Assembly (NCBI GenBank): GCA_028826165.1
Contig: JAPDFW010000060.1
Location: 186,001-250,000 of the forward strand
Reading direction: 5' to 3'
DNA length: 64,000 nucleotides
Source: Anaeramoeba ignava
Lineage: Eukaryota; Metamonada; Anaeramoebidae
Shown here: positions 10,601 to 20,675 of the stretch, piece by piece
Position numbering within the stretch: position 1 is the stretch's first letter
Layout of the letters: each line of letters opens with the position of its first letter
Position numbers and translations under genes: made by a program
The notes under the pieces: generated by a model
The model's database searches: none
What the model saw: only the letters and a program-made list of their open reading frames with translations
What the model was told of the DNA's origin: nothing

Positions 10601-12034
10601 TTCGATAGTGATTATTACAATTTATTTTATGCATCCCTTAAAAAAATGAGAGACAAAGATAAATTCCCATTTATTCCATTCAAAAAAATATTATTATCAT
10701 TGGGAATGAAAATGAACTTCTTTTATTTCTATCATATTTTTTCAACAACAATTTTCCAAGATTTAATAACAGAAGAAAATGCACAAGATTTGAAAACAGA
10801 TCTAGTCATTGTTAATAAGACAAAAAACACCAAACTTCTTGAAACTTCAAGAATCTTCTGGTTTGATTCAAATCCAATGAATGAATCTTTAGTTTCAGAT
10901 TTAGATCACATTTCGAAAATTGTTGATGTGAAATTTTTCTCATCAGAATCACAAATTGAAGAACTAGAAAAATCAATTAAGAAATATGTAGTTCTCCCTG
11001 AATTCTATTTATCAACAAGAATCATTTGCAACAACACTTCTTCAAAAACAATAGTTCCTTTAATTCGAGAAAAATGGAAATCACCGATTCCAATTTTTAT
11101 TTATTGCGCCAAAATCGAAGTTGCCTTCAAATTGATATTAACAAACAATTACACAAATATTTGGGCTTCAAATCTATCATATTTTATAGAGAAATTTCTG
11201 ATGATGAATTTGAATAAAAAAGACAGTTTATTGTTACCGAAAAAACGAGAAAAAGCAATTCTCAAAAATATCACAAAATTGCAAAAAGAAATTGAAGTAA
11301 AATGTCTTCAACAAAACTTACTTCATCAACTCCACTTTAAAAACTCAATCGATATCATATTACAACAAAGATTCAAGTCGCAATTCCATGGGATTTTGTT
11401 TCTTTTGCTTGAAATTGAAGAAACTCTTTATCATCTCAATTCCAAAATAGATCAATTAGTGAAAAACGAAATTACACTTTCAAATATTTATGCGTTTTCA
11501 ATGCATTTATTTAACTTAACTTATGAAAATTCTTCTAATTTATCCCTCGATCAATTCCTATCCTTATTCAATCCATTTCCTGCAAAAGGAAGAACTATTC
11601 TTTGCTTGAGTTCAAATACAAAATCAATTGCTCAAATTTCTGCATCAGTTAAAAATACAGGAGTTAAAATTATTTTTCCAGAAACAAAAGTTCATTTCAA
11701 AAAGAAAAAATCAAATCAAGAATCAAATCAAAAATCAAATCAAAATTTTCTTCAAAAAAATGTTATTGATTATTCAAAAGTTTATGCTTTTATCCAAAAA
11801 TTTATTCATGATTTTATTGGAAAATCTGGTTTTGAAGTTAGAATTATTTGCGGTTATAAACAAGCTGTTAAATTGTTGGATTTTTTAAGGAGTTTTCATC
11901 ATAATTTCCCGATTTTGATTTATTGTTCTCATCATCACAAAACTCAATCTCTTGAATTGATTAAAAGGTTTCAAGGTGTTTGGATGACAACAAAAACTCA
12001 AGATGCACTTCGTTTTGCTCGTTTTAGTGATTAA
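7630..12034 (+). CDS. Ankyrin-repeat protein with duplicated C-terminal alpha/beta domain
   Basis: Model: join 7630..8060 and 8698..12034 (1255 aa). Start: ATG at 7630, the first after the hexamer array. The intron 8061..8697 is GTAAAC to AAAG, and splicing joins SSG to MTPLVIA, exactly restoring an ankyrin repeat. I count 15 or 16 ankyrin repeats over about residues 48-560 (seen as QTPLHVASQHG, STPLHLAIIHH, WNSLHYACRN), the last split by a polar insert. An Asn/Gln/Glu-rich tract follows near 620-660. The last 450 residues contain two similar segments, each with RIIC, then PI-IYC, then a Trp (near 11010-11180 and 11840-12020), suggesting a duplicated domain. No enzyme motif is recognised. Ankyrin arrays usually bind proteins, so a scaffold or adaptor role is inferred. 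Confidence 0.85.
8061..8697. repeat. ATTCATTTATAAAATTAAA repeat filling an intron
   Basis: About 600 bp of 18-30 bp units built from AAATTCATTTATAA and AAATTAAAATT, wholly within the single intron of the ankyrin gene. The non-repetitive parts are only the splice ends. Confidence 0.9.
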
Positions 12035-12540
12035 AAACCAAAATCAAAATGAAAATCAAAATCAAAATCAAAATCAAAATCAAAATCAAAATCAAAATCA
12101 AAATCAAAATCAAAATCAAAATCAAAATCAAAATCAAAATCAATTTTAAATCAATTTTATATTAATTTTATATTAATTTTAAATCAATTTTAAATCAATT
12201 TTATATTAATTTTAAATCAATTTTAAATCAATTTCAAACCAATTTTAAATCAATTTTAAATCAATTTTATATCAATTTTAAATCAATTTTAAATCAATTT
12301 TATATCAATTTTAAATCAATTTTAAATCAATTTTATATTAATTTTATATCAATTTTATATCAATTTTATATCAATTTTATATCAATTTTATATCAATTTT
12401 AAATCAATTTTATATCAATTTTATATCAATTTTAAATCAATTTTATATCAATTTTATATCAATTTTATATCAATTTTATATCAATTTTATATTAATTTTA
12501 AATCAATTTTAAATCAATTTTAAATAAATTCAAAAAAATT
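12035..12540. repeat. CAAAAT array then TCAATTTTAAA/TATA repeat
   Basis: (CAAAAT)n at 12041-12145 begins a few bases after the stop codon of the ankyrin gene. It is followed to about 12525 by 10-11 bp units AATTTTAAATC and AATTTTATATC. No gene is seen. Confidence 0.9.
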
Positions 12541-12570
12541 ATTTTTTCATTTTTTTTCTTTTCATTTTTT
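12541..12570 (+). promoter_or_regulatory. TTTTTTCATTTTT element
   Basis: TTTTTTCATTTTTTTTC and a second TTCATTTTTTTC lie within 40 bp of the ATG at 12579. This is the shared initiator-like word. Confidence 0.45.
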
Positions 12571-12578
12571 TCTTCAAA

Positions 12579-13934
12579 ATGGAAATTCAATTTATTCAAA
12601 AACTTGCAATAAAACTTATTGGAAAAATTTTCCTTCAAAATGATGAAATTGCAAAAAAAGCACTTGAAAACGCAATAAAACAAATTCCAGAAACAAACGA
12701 AATTAGAATACAAATTGAAAATGATTTAGAAAAATATTCAAAATTATTAATTGAATTTTTCAAAAAAATTTCAACTTCAAATTTTTATTTAAAAAATTCA
12801 ACACAAAATTTAAAACTTGAATTAATTTCACTTGCAAATTCACCAAAAAAACAAAAAAAATTATTCATAAAAACATGTTCATTTTATGATGATGAAACAA
12901 AAAAACTTACTGATTCGTTGCCAAACTCAATTTTGAACTTTGATTTTGATCCCTTATTATTTCTTGATTCAAACAAAAAACTTCAATTAGTTCAAATCAA
13001 AATTTATACTCAAAAAATCAAAGAGATTTTCAGTTCAAATTTTGAAAATATCAAAAATCAATTCGATTCAATTATAAAATTTCTCAATTTAATCGACATG
13101 GAATTCACACAATTCGACAAAGATCTTGTTGACGAACTTTCATTTTTATGCGCAGTTTTGGTTTCTTTGATTAAATCCAAAAAGAATTCTCAAAAAGAAA
13201 ATTTGATTCGATCAATTATTTTTTTATTGAAAAAAAAATTTTCAACTAAAAATTTAAAATGGAAGTTTTTATTCAAAATAACTTTGTTAAATCTTAATGG
13301 TTCAGTTGAAAAAAAGGATTTTCAAGCCAAGTTATTTAAAGAAATTGCTAATAAATGTTGTGACAATTTTTTAAAACACAAAATATTCAAAATTCAAAAG
13401 GGATCTCAATTGATTCAAATGATTATAATTCACAAAATTTTTAAAACAAATAATAATCCACTTAAAAATTATCAAAAAGTTATTCAACAAATTCACGAAG
13501 AAGATTCAAAACAACAAATACAAGGAATTGAGAAATTGTTAACAGATTTAATTGAATTATTATCTCAAGAAGATATGGATATTGCCTCTTTAGTTCATTA
13601 TTTGTCTAATAAAATTTCAATTCAAAAATTATATCAGATTTTAGAAATGATTCAACAAAAAGAAGATCAACAGAAAGAGTATATAAATCAAAAAGAAAAA
13701 ATTCTTGAGAAAAGTATTGTTGAGGATGGTGATGATCTTTTTTTTATTGATGATAAAGCAAATCCAAATTTAGATTCCTTTCTTGAAGATATTAAGAATG
13801 AAAATGAAAATGAAAATGAAAATGAAAATGAAAATGAAAATGAAAATGAAAATGATATTGAAAATGATATTGAAAATGAAAATGAAAATGAAAATGATAA
13901 TGAAAATGAAAATGATGATATTGAAAATGAATGA
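12579..13934 (+). CDS. Unknown helical protein with Asn-Glu repeat tail
   Basis: 451 aa, no intron needed. Start: ATG at 12579, directly after the TCATTTTT element. I do not recognise the family. Residues 1-400 look all-helical, rich in Lys, Ile, Leu and Asn, without signal peptide or membrane segment, and end in an acidic patch (VEDGDDLFFIDDKANPNLDSF). The C-terminus is (Glu-Asn)n encoded by GAAAAT repeats. The frame closes at a TGA at 13932 inside the repeat. In another frame the same repeat continues to 14190 and ends in a non-repeat tail (LKFKMIKEKSIQK). The true C-terminus may therefore lie at 14190, with an indel in the repeat of this copy or of the assembly. Confidence 0.7.
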   Translation: MEIQFIQKLAIKLIGKIFLQNDEIAKKALENAIKQIPETNEIRIQIENDLEKYSKLLIEFFKKISTSNFYLKNSTQNLKLELISLANSPKKQKKLFIKTCSFYDDETKKLTDSLPNSILNFDFDPLLFLDSNKKLQLVQIKIYTQKIKEIFSSNFENIKNQFDSIIKFLNLIDMEFTQFDKDLVDELSFLCAVLVSLIKSKKNSQKENLIRSIIFLLKKKFSTKNLKWKFLFKITLLNLNGSVEKKDFQAKLFKEIANKCCDNFLKHKIFKIQKGSQLIQMIIIHKIFKTNNNPLKNYQKVIQQIHEEDSKQQIQGIEKLLTDLIELLSQEDMDIASLVHYLSNKISIQKLYQILEMIQQKEDQQKEYINQKEKILEKSIVEDGDDLFFIDDKANPNLDSFLEDIKNENENENENENENENENENDIENDIENENENENDNENENDDIENE

Positions 13935-13935
13935 A

Positions 13936-14190
13936 AATGAAGATGATATTGAAAATGAAAATGAAAATGATAATGATATTGAAATTGAGAATGAAAATGA
14001 AAATGAAAATGAAAATGAAAATGAAAATGAAAATGAAAATGAAAATGAAAATGAAAATGAAAATGAAAATGAAAATGAAATTGAAGATGATATTGAAAAT
14101 GAAAATGAAAATGATATTGAAATTGAGAATGATATTGAAAATGAAAATTTAAAATTCAAAATGATTAAAGAAAAATCAATTCAAAAATAA
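13936..14190 (+). other. Possible frameshifted C-terminal extension (GAAAAT repeat)
   Basis: After the TGA at 13932 the GAAAAT repeat stays open in a shifted frame, encoding Asn-Glu and Asp-Asp-Ile-Glu repeats and then a basic 13-residue end before TAA at 14188-14190. A single-base length change in the repeat near 13930 would append it to the upstream protein. It has no good start of its own. Confidence 0.4.
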
Positions 14191-14707
14191 AAATCAAAAT
14201 TTAATAATAAATTTCAATAAAAATGAATTTTAATAATTTTTAATATTTAAATTCAGTAAAATTTTTAATAATAATTTAATAATAAATTAAATTTAAAAAT
14301 AAATCCAAATCAAATTTAATAATAATTTTAATAATAATTTTAATAATAATTTTAATAATAATTTTAATAATAAATTTAATAATAATTTCAATAATTAATA
14401 ATAATTAATTTTAATAATAATAAATTTAATAATAATTTTTAATAATAAATTTTTTAATAATAATTTTAATAATAAATTTAATAATAATTTTAATAATAAA
14501 TTTAATAATAATTTTAATAATAATTTTAATAATAATTTTAATAATAATTTTAATAATAAATTTAATAATAATTTTAATAATAATTTTAATAATAAATTTA
14601 ATAATAATTTTAATAATTTTAATAATAATTTTAATAATAATTTAAATAAATAATAGACAAAATAGATAACTTTTTTTCTTTTATTTTTAAATTTTTTCTT
14701 TTTTAAA
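14191..14707. repeat. TAATAATTTTAATAATAAATT repeat
   Basis: Imperfect 10-12 bp units of TAATAATTTTAA in the spacer between two convergent genes. No gene is seen. Confidence 0.9.
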
Positions 14708-17700
14708 TTAATAAAAGAAATTTGAGTTTAATTTGATTTTTGTATCAAAAAAATAAGCATTTTGTTGATCAACTAAATCAAAAGAATCAGGAAAAGGTTT
14801 TTTTTCTTTCTTTTCTGAAGAGAAATATTCTGAAACAATTTTATAAGCTTCAAATAATTCTTTTGGAAATGATTGAGAAATTGGTTCAACTTTTTTAGTT
14901 GTCAAACCATTTAAAATAACATTATAAATTGGTCTAATACTTGAATCTTCTTGACATTTTTGATTATGCTTAAAAATTTCAATTAAAATTCCTCGAAATG
15001 TTAAAAATGGATTGATTGATTTTGGATTCTTTTCATTTACTCTTGCTGTTGGTGCAATAATTGCATATGGAAAATTACTCTTTTTTTTATTTTAATTTTA
15101 ATAATAATTTTAATTTTAATTTTAAATTTAATTTTAATCTTAATTTGAATATTAATTTTAATTTTAAATTTAATTTTAATTTTAAATTTAATTTTAATTT
15201 TAATTTTAATTTTAATTTTAATTTTAATTTTAATTTTAATTTTAAATTTTAATTTTAATTTTAATTTTAAATTAAATTTTAAATTAAATTTTAATTTTAA
15301 TTTTAATTTTAATTTTAAATTAATTTTAAATTAAATTTTAATCTACATTTCTAGAATCAATTGGATGAATCATGCATTCTCCAACTAAAATTTCTCCATA
15401 AAATTCTTTTTTAATTCTTTCTTGAATTTCTGTTTCAAATTCTACTCCAAAAAAATCTTTTGAAATTGTTCCAAGAGTATCTAAAAAATTTAATTAAAAA
15501 TTGAATCCAAATTTTAAAAGAAAAAAAAACATGATTTTTCTGCCTAAATAAAATAATTACTTATCAAAATTCTAATTCAAAAATTTACATTCAATTAAAT
15601 AATAAAAATTTTTCATAAAATTTTTCAAAATTAAAAATTAAAATAAAAATTAAACTAACCCAAATGAGTTTGTTGGAATTACAATAGCATCACCAGATAA
15701 ATTAAAAAGATCTTTCTTATACATCTAGAAATTTATATTTAATTTTTCAATTTAAATTTTTCAATTTTTAATTGATTTTTTTTTAAAACCTTAAAAATTG
15801 AATGACCTCGTAAATTCTTCTTAAAATCATCAATAATTCTTGAATCCAAATTGCAAATAGAAAATTGTAATTTCTAATTTATAGATAAATTATAAATAAT
15901 TAATTTCTTCTTTTTAATTTTTTAAAATAATTTTAATATATTTTTTTTTTACTTTCTTTGAATCAATTGGTATTAAAGATCGATTTTCTGAAAGATTTCC
16001 TAATCCTTCAGTTGTAAATAAATCTAAATATTGATCAAAAGTTAATTTCTATAAAAAAAAATATTGATTTTTTTTTTAATTTGAAAAATTCTTTCCAAAA
16101 AAAATAAAAAAAAATTCACTTTCTAATAATTTTTAGAATTGAAGAAATTAGAATCAAATTTAAATAAATAAAACACTTTATATTATTTTTTTTTCTATTT
16201 AATTTTACTTGCTAAATTTTAGATTTAAAATTTAAAATTATTAAAACAATTTCTACTTTTTTTTTAATAAAAAAATAATTTACATCTTTTTGATCTTTAT
16301 CATTTTTTGCATTTAATAATAATTCAATTAATAATTTGGGATTTTCTTTAGTTTGAGAAACAATATGTAAAGGAGTTCTTTGCTATTTTCAATCCAAAAA
16401 AAACGAAAATTTATTAAACATTTTTAAACTCCAAAAAAAAACACAATTTACATCCTTTTTGTTTTTTGAATTTCAATTATAAATGAATATTCAAATAAAA
16501 TGAAATAATTATAAACAAACAGCCTATTCAAAAAATATAAATATTTTTTTATAAATCCAAAAGAAAAATTAAATGAAATTATTTTTTTTTTACAGTTTTA
16601 ATATTAGTTTTCGCTTTATATTTAATTAGATGTTCAACCATTTCAACATTTCCATAAAATTCACAAGCTAAAAGTAAAGGTGTCCAACCCTAAAAAAAAA
16701 AAAGAAAAAACATTCAATTAAGATTTTCTTATTCAAAAATTCAATTTAAAATTTTCTTATTCAATTTTTTTACATCCTTTTAAATCAAATCCAATTATTT
16801 TCAATTAAAAAAGAATTTTCTAAATTTAAATTCAAAAAATTACTTTCTAAAAATAAAAATAATAATAATAAAAATAAAAATAAAAATAAATTAAATTAAT
16901 TTCTTTTTCTAACAGATTTAGTATTCGGTTTTGCTCCACTTTTTAATAATAATTCTACAGTTTTTGGATTATTTCCCATACAAGCAAAATGTAAAGGAGT
17001 ATATCCCTATAACATTTAATTTTTCGAAATTTAATTTTAAATTCAAATTCTAAATTAAAATGAAAACTTTTTTTTTTACCATCTTTTTAAATAAAATTTT
17101 TTTTCAATTAATTTTTTAACTTAAATTTATTAATAATTTTTTTTTACATTCTAAAAAAAAATTATTTATAAAACTTGTTTTGTCTTTTTTCTTCTTATTT
17201 AAAATTAATTACATTTTGAGAATTTAAATTTGTTGTTGTTGTTAAACGTTCAATTATTTCAGTCTCAACTTCATTTAAACAAGCAAAATGAAGAGGATTA
17301 TTTTTCTAAATAAAATCAAATTTAAAATTAAATTAAAATTGAATTCTATTTAAAAAAAAAAACAATAATTTACATACTAAAAAAAAAAAGAAATGATTAA
17401 AAATTAAATCTATTTATTTTTCAAACAAAAAATTAATTACATTCTTTTAGAAAAAAAAAAGGAAAATATAAAAAAAACATTTTTTCAATTTAAATCTTTT
17501 TTAAAAAAAAACTACATCTTCAGAATTTAAATTGGCTTGATTTTTTAAAAAGAGAATAACTAAATCTAATGTTGGTTCATTCATAAATAATAAATGAAAA
17601 GGAGTTTGACCCTAAAAAAGAAATTATTATAAAAACTCAATTAAAAATTTTTTGCTTTTTTTCTTTTCTTTTTTTTTAAAACAAATTCTAAATTTAAATT

Positions 17701-17923
17701 ACATTCTATTACACAAAAAATTAACGATAAAACTTAATAAAACTAATTCAAAAAAATAAAGAAAATTACTTGCTATTTTATTTTTTTGTAAATTAATTTA
17801 TAATTTAATTTATTATTTATTTTTATTATTAAAAACATCTTTTTTATTTGGATTTTCTTTTAAATCTAAACAATGTCGAATTTTTTCAGTATTTCTTGAT
17901 TTTACTGCTGAAAAAATATCCAT
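14708..17923 (-). CDS. Ankyrin-repeat protein with C-terminal macro domain, 12 exons
   Basis: Model: complement of 14708..15079, 15347..15480, 15561..15571, 15660..15724, 15790..15873, 15953..16048, 16284..16382, 16594..16689, 16914..17006, 17213..17305, 17516..17611 and 17837..17923 (1326 nt, 441 aa). All junctions are in frame. Exons 2-6 each encode exactly one ankyrin repeat of 31-33 residues starting at the GxTPLH position (GYTPLHFACMG, GWTPLLLACEF), all in phase 0. Two linker exons follow, then a macro domain: LSGDAIVIPTNSFG, then FFGVEFETEIQERI, GEILVGECMIHP, and SNFPYAIIAPTARV with a final helical region. This order matches the macro-domain family with NSFG...GELPVGQA...APTMRVP motifs, which binds ADP-ribose-type ligands. 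The 11-nt exon is required to keep the macro domain in frame. Donors vary (GTAA, GTTT, GTTA). Partner and ligand are unknown. Confidence 0.82.
15080..15346. repeat. TTTTAATTTTAA repeat in the last intron
   Basis: (TTTTAA)n with AAATTA interruptions fills the 267-bp intron that splits the macro domain between DSRN and SNFPYA. The Asn-Phe frame on the plus strand here is a repeat artefact. Confidence 0.85.
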
Positions 17924-18007
17924 TTAAAAAAAAAATGAAATGAAAGAAAAAAAATGAAAAATAATTTTTCTTCGTTCATTTTTTTTAATTAAAATAAATA
18001 ATCCAAA
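17924..18007. promoter_or_regulatory. 84-bp bidirectional promoter region
   Basis: The ankyrin-macro gene (-) and the first GTPase gene (+) start head to head only 84 bp apart. On the minus strand TTTTTCATTTTTTTTC and TTTCATTTCATTTTT precede the ATG at 17923. On the plus strand TTCATTTTTTTTAATT and AAAATAAATAATCC precede the ATG at 18008. Each gene thus has its own TCATTTTT word. A shared promoter is inferred. Confidence 0.5.
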
Positions 18008-18553
18008 ATGAATAAATATAACATTACTTTTATTGGAAATGATGGAATTGGAAAAACTTCTTTATTAATGACTTATAATGATAAAAAAATACCAGAAAAA
18101 TCTATTCCAACTCTTTCTGAATCTTTTACTAAAAATTTTAAAATTGAAAATAAAGAATTTCAAATTCAATCTTGTGATACAGCAAATTATGATGATTTTG
18201 ATCCATTTCGTGATCTTTGTATTAGTGATTCAGTTTTAATTGCAATTTGTTTTGCAATTGATAATTCTTATCATTCTTTTCAAGATGCTGAAAATGATTG
18301 GAATTATGAAGCAAAAAAACATGCTCCAAAAAATTCAAAAATAATTTTAATTGGAACTAAAATGGATTTAAGAAATAAATTAAAAGAAGAAAATAAGAAA
18401 TTTGTTACAAAAGAAGAAGGAATTGAATTAGCAAAGAAAATAAATGCAATTAAATATTTCGAATGTTCTTCATTTAATCAAAAAGGAATTGAAACTATTT
18501 TTAATGAAATTGCTTTAATTTGTTTTGAAAATTTTGAAAAATATAAAAATTAA
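18008..18553 (+). CDS. Rho/Rac-type small GTPase, copy 1 of the array, CAAX lost
   Basis: 181 aa, aligning with Rac residue for residue at the N-terminus: P-loop GNDGIGKT at 10-17, switch I Thr35 (IPTLSES), Asp57, TKMD as G4, CSS as G5. Rho-family features include the helix after TKxD (KLKEENKKFVTKEEG). G3 is CDTANY, so Gly60 is Asn and Gln61 is Tyr; canonical hydrolysis is not expected. The frame stops at TAA after KYKN. Two more in-frame TAA codons follow, then KKGCILN in the same frame. The prenylation box is therefore cut off unless stops are read through. The first three array members share the N-terminus MNKYNITFIG. Nucleotide binding is expected because Lys16, Thr17 and TKxD are kept. 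Upstream regulators and effectors are unknown. Confidence 0.85.
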   Translation: MNKYNITFIGNDGIGKTSLLMTYNDKKIPEKSIPTLSESFTKNFKIENKEFQIQSCDTANYDDFDPFRDLCISDSVLIAICFAIDNSYHSFQDAENDWNYEAKKHAPKNSKIILIGTKMDLRNKLKEENKKFVTKEEGIELAKKINAIKYFECSSFNQKGIETIFNEIALICFENFEKYKN

Positions 18554-18685
18554 AATTAAAATTAAAATAAAAAAGGATGTATTTTGAATTAAATTCGAAT
18601 TTACTTTAATCCAAAAAAATTCCAAAAAATATTTTTTCATTTTTCATTTTTCATTTTTTTTTTTAATTAAAATAAATAATCTAAA

Positions 18686-19264
18686 ATGAATAAATATAAC
18701 ATTACTTTTATTGGAAATGATGGAATTGGAAAAACTTCTTTATTAATGACTTATAATGATAAAAAAATACCAGAAAAATATATTCCAAATCTTTCTGAAT
18801 CTTTTACTAAAAATTTTAAAATTGAAAATAAAGAATTTGAAATTGAATTTTGGGATTCTGGACATACTTCCGATGTTGATAGAATCCGATATCTTTGCAT
18901 TAATCAATCACAATTAACTGCAATTTGTTTTGCAATTGATAATCTTTATGAATCTTTTGAAAGTGTTGAAAATAGATATAAATATGAAGTAAAAGAAAAT
19001 GCTCCAAAAAATTCAAAAATAATTTTAATTGGAACTAAAATTGATTTAAGAAATAAATTAAAAGAAGAAAATAAGAAATTAATTACAAAAGAAGAAGGAA
19101 TTGAAATGGCAAAGAAAATAAATGCAATTAAATATTTTGAATGTTCTTCATTTAATCAAAAAGGAATTGAAACTATTTTTAATGAAATTGCTTTAATTTG
19201 TTTTGAAAATTTTGAAAAATATAAAGAAGAAAAAGAAAATAAAAAAGGATGTATTTTGAATTAA
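18686..19264 (+). CDS. Rho/Rac-type small GTPase, copy 2
   Basis: 192 aa, ending in KKGCILN, a CAAX box that should be prenylated and target the protein to membranes. P-loop GNDGIGKT. Switch I Thr35 is replaced by Asn (IPNLSES), which would weaken Mg2+ and gamma-phosphate sensing. G3 is WDSGHT (Gly60 to His, Gln61 to Thr). The 3' half has the short linker RNKLKEENKK. Its linker before the CAAX box is EEKENKK, where copies 1 and 3 have stop codons at the same position. It lies 132 bp after copy 1. Confidence 0.88.
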   Translation: MNKYNITFIGNDGIGKTSLLMTYNDKKIPEKYIPNLSESFTKNFKIENKEFEIEFWDSGHTSDVDRIRYLCINQSQLTAICFAIDNLYESFESVENRYKYEVKENAPKNSKIILIGTKIDLRNKLKEENKKLITKEEGIEMAKKINAIKYFECSSFNQKGIETIFNEIALICFENFEKYKEEKENKKGCILN

Positions 19265-19356
19265 ATTCAATTTACTTTAATCCAAAAAAAATTCCAAAAA
19301 AAATATTTTTTCATTTTTTATTTTTCATTTTTTTTAATTAAAATAAATAATCTAAA

Positions 19357-19920
19357 ATGAATAAATATAACATTACTTTTATTGGAAATTGTGAAATTGG
19401 AAAAACTTCTTTATTAATGACTTATAATGATAAAAAAATACCAGAAAAATATATTCCAAGTCTTTCTGAACCTTTTACTAAAAATTTTAAAATTGAAAAT
19501 AAAGAATTTGAAATTCAATTTTGGGATTCTGGAAATACTTCCGATATTGATAGAATCCGATATATTTGCATTAATCAATCACAATTAATTGCAATTTGTT
19601 TTGCAATTGATAATCTTTATTATTCTTTTGAAAGTGTTGAAAATAGATATAAAAATGAAGTAAAAGGATGTGCTCCAAAAAATTCAAAAATAATTTTAAT
19701 TGGAACTAAAATTGATTTAAGAAATAATGAAGAAAGAATAAATGAATTAAAAGAAGAAAATAAGAAATTTGTTACAAAAGAAGAAGGAATTGAAATGGCA
19801 AAGAAAATAAAAGCAATTAAATATTTTGAATGTTCTTCATTTAATCAAAAAGGAATTGAAACTATTTTTAATGAAATTGCTTTAATTTGTTTTGAAAATT
19901 TTGAAAAATATAAAAATTAA
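19357..19920 (+). CDS. Rho/Rac-type small GTPase, copy 3, CAAX lost
   Basis: 187 aa. Near twin of copy 2 in its 5' half (WDSGNT, switch I IPSLSEP with Ser at position 35, P-loop GNCEIGKT). It carries the long linker RNNEERINELKEEN in the 3' half. Like copy 1 it ends at KYKN with three in-frame TAA codons, and the codons for KKGCILN remain intact just downstream. The combination of a copy-2-like front and a copy-1-like tail is a mosaic, as expected from gene conversion. Confidence 0.85.
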   Translation: MNKYNITFIGNCEIGKTSLLMTYNDKKIPEKYIPSLSEPFTKNFKIENKEFEIQFWDSGNTSDIDRIRYICINQSQLIAICFAIDNLYYSFESVENRYKNEVKGCAPKNSKIILIGTKIDLRNNEERINELKEENKKFVTKEEGIEMAKKIKAIKYFECSSFNQKGIETIFNEIALICFENFEKYKN

Positions 19921-20040
19921 AATTAAAATTAAAATAAAAAAGGATGTATTTTGAATTAAATTCAATTTACTTCAATCCAAAAAAAATCATTTTTCATTTT
20001 TTATTTTTTATTTTTTATTCATAAACTAAATTTATTCAAA

Positions 20041-20625
20041 ATGGAGAATCAAAATGAAAATAATAAAGTTGTTTTTATTGGAAATGATGGAATTGGGAAA
20101 ACATCATTAATAGCTACTTATCATGATAAAAAAATACCAGAAAAATACGTTCCAACTGTTTATGATAATGCTAAAAAAATATTCCAAAACGAAGATAAAG
20201 AAATTGAAATTCAATTTTGGGACACAGCAAGATATCATGGATATGATAGATTTTTACCCCTTTTCCTTTCTCAATCAAATTTAACTGTTATTTGTTTTGC
20301 AATTAATGATTATGAATCTTTTGAAAATATTGAAAATTATTGGATTCTTCAAGTTGATCATTTTACACCAAATTCAAAAAGAATTTTAATTGGAACTAAA
20401 ATTGATTTAAGAAATAAATTAAAAGAAGAAAATAAGAAATTTGTTACAAAAGAAGAAGGAATTGAATTAGCAAAGAAAATAAATGCAATTAAATATTTTG
20501 AATGTTCTTCATTAAATCAAAAAGGAATTGAAACTATTTTTAATGAAATTGTTTTAATTTGTATTGGAAAATATAAAGAAATTAATCAAGAAAAAGAAAA
20601 TAAAAAAGGATGTATTTTAAATTGA
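20041..20625 (+). CDS. Rho/Rac-type small GTPase, copy 4
   Basis: 194 aa, ending in KKGCILN. It has a four-residue N-terminal extension (MENQNENN). P-loop GNDGIGKT, switch I VPTVYDN with Thr35 kept, very Rac-like. G3 is WDTARYHGYDRFLPL: the canonical Gly-Gln pair after DTA is Arg-Tyr. It has the short linker RNKLKEEN. It is one of the few copies whose switch I matches the Rho consensus, so effector-type binding is plausible. Confidence 0.88.
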   Translation: MENQNENNKVVFIGNDGIGKTSLIATYHDKKIPEKYVPTVYDNAKKIFQNEDKEIEIQFWDTARYHGYDRFLPLFLSQSNLTVICFAINDYESFENIENYWILQVDHFTPNSKRILIGTKIDLRNKLKEENKKFVTKEEGIELAKKINAIKYFECSSLNQKGIETIFNEIVLICIGKYKEINQEKENKKGCILN

Positions 20626-20675
20626 TTTTATATTTTTTTATTTTTTCATTTTTTCATTTTTTAAATAAATAAAAA

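Noticed and set aside
18536-18595. Recoded TAA as a sense codon, which would restore CAAX in two genes
   Set aside because: TAA ends many sister genes right after CILN and also ends Bud32 and the GT61 gene; TGA ends others. Both act as stops, so reassignment is unlikely.
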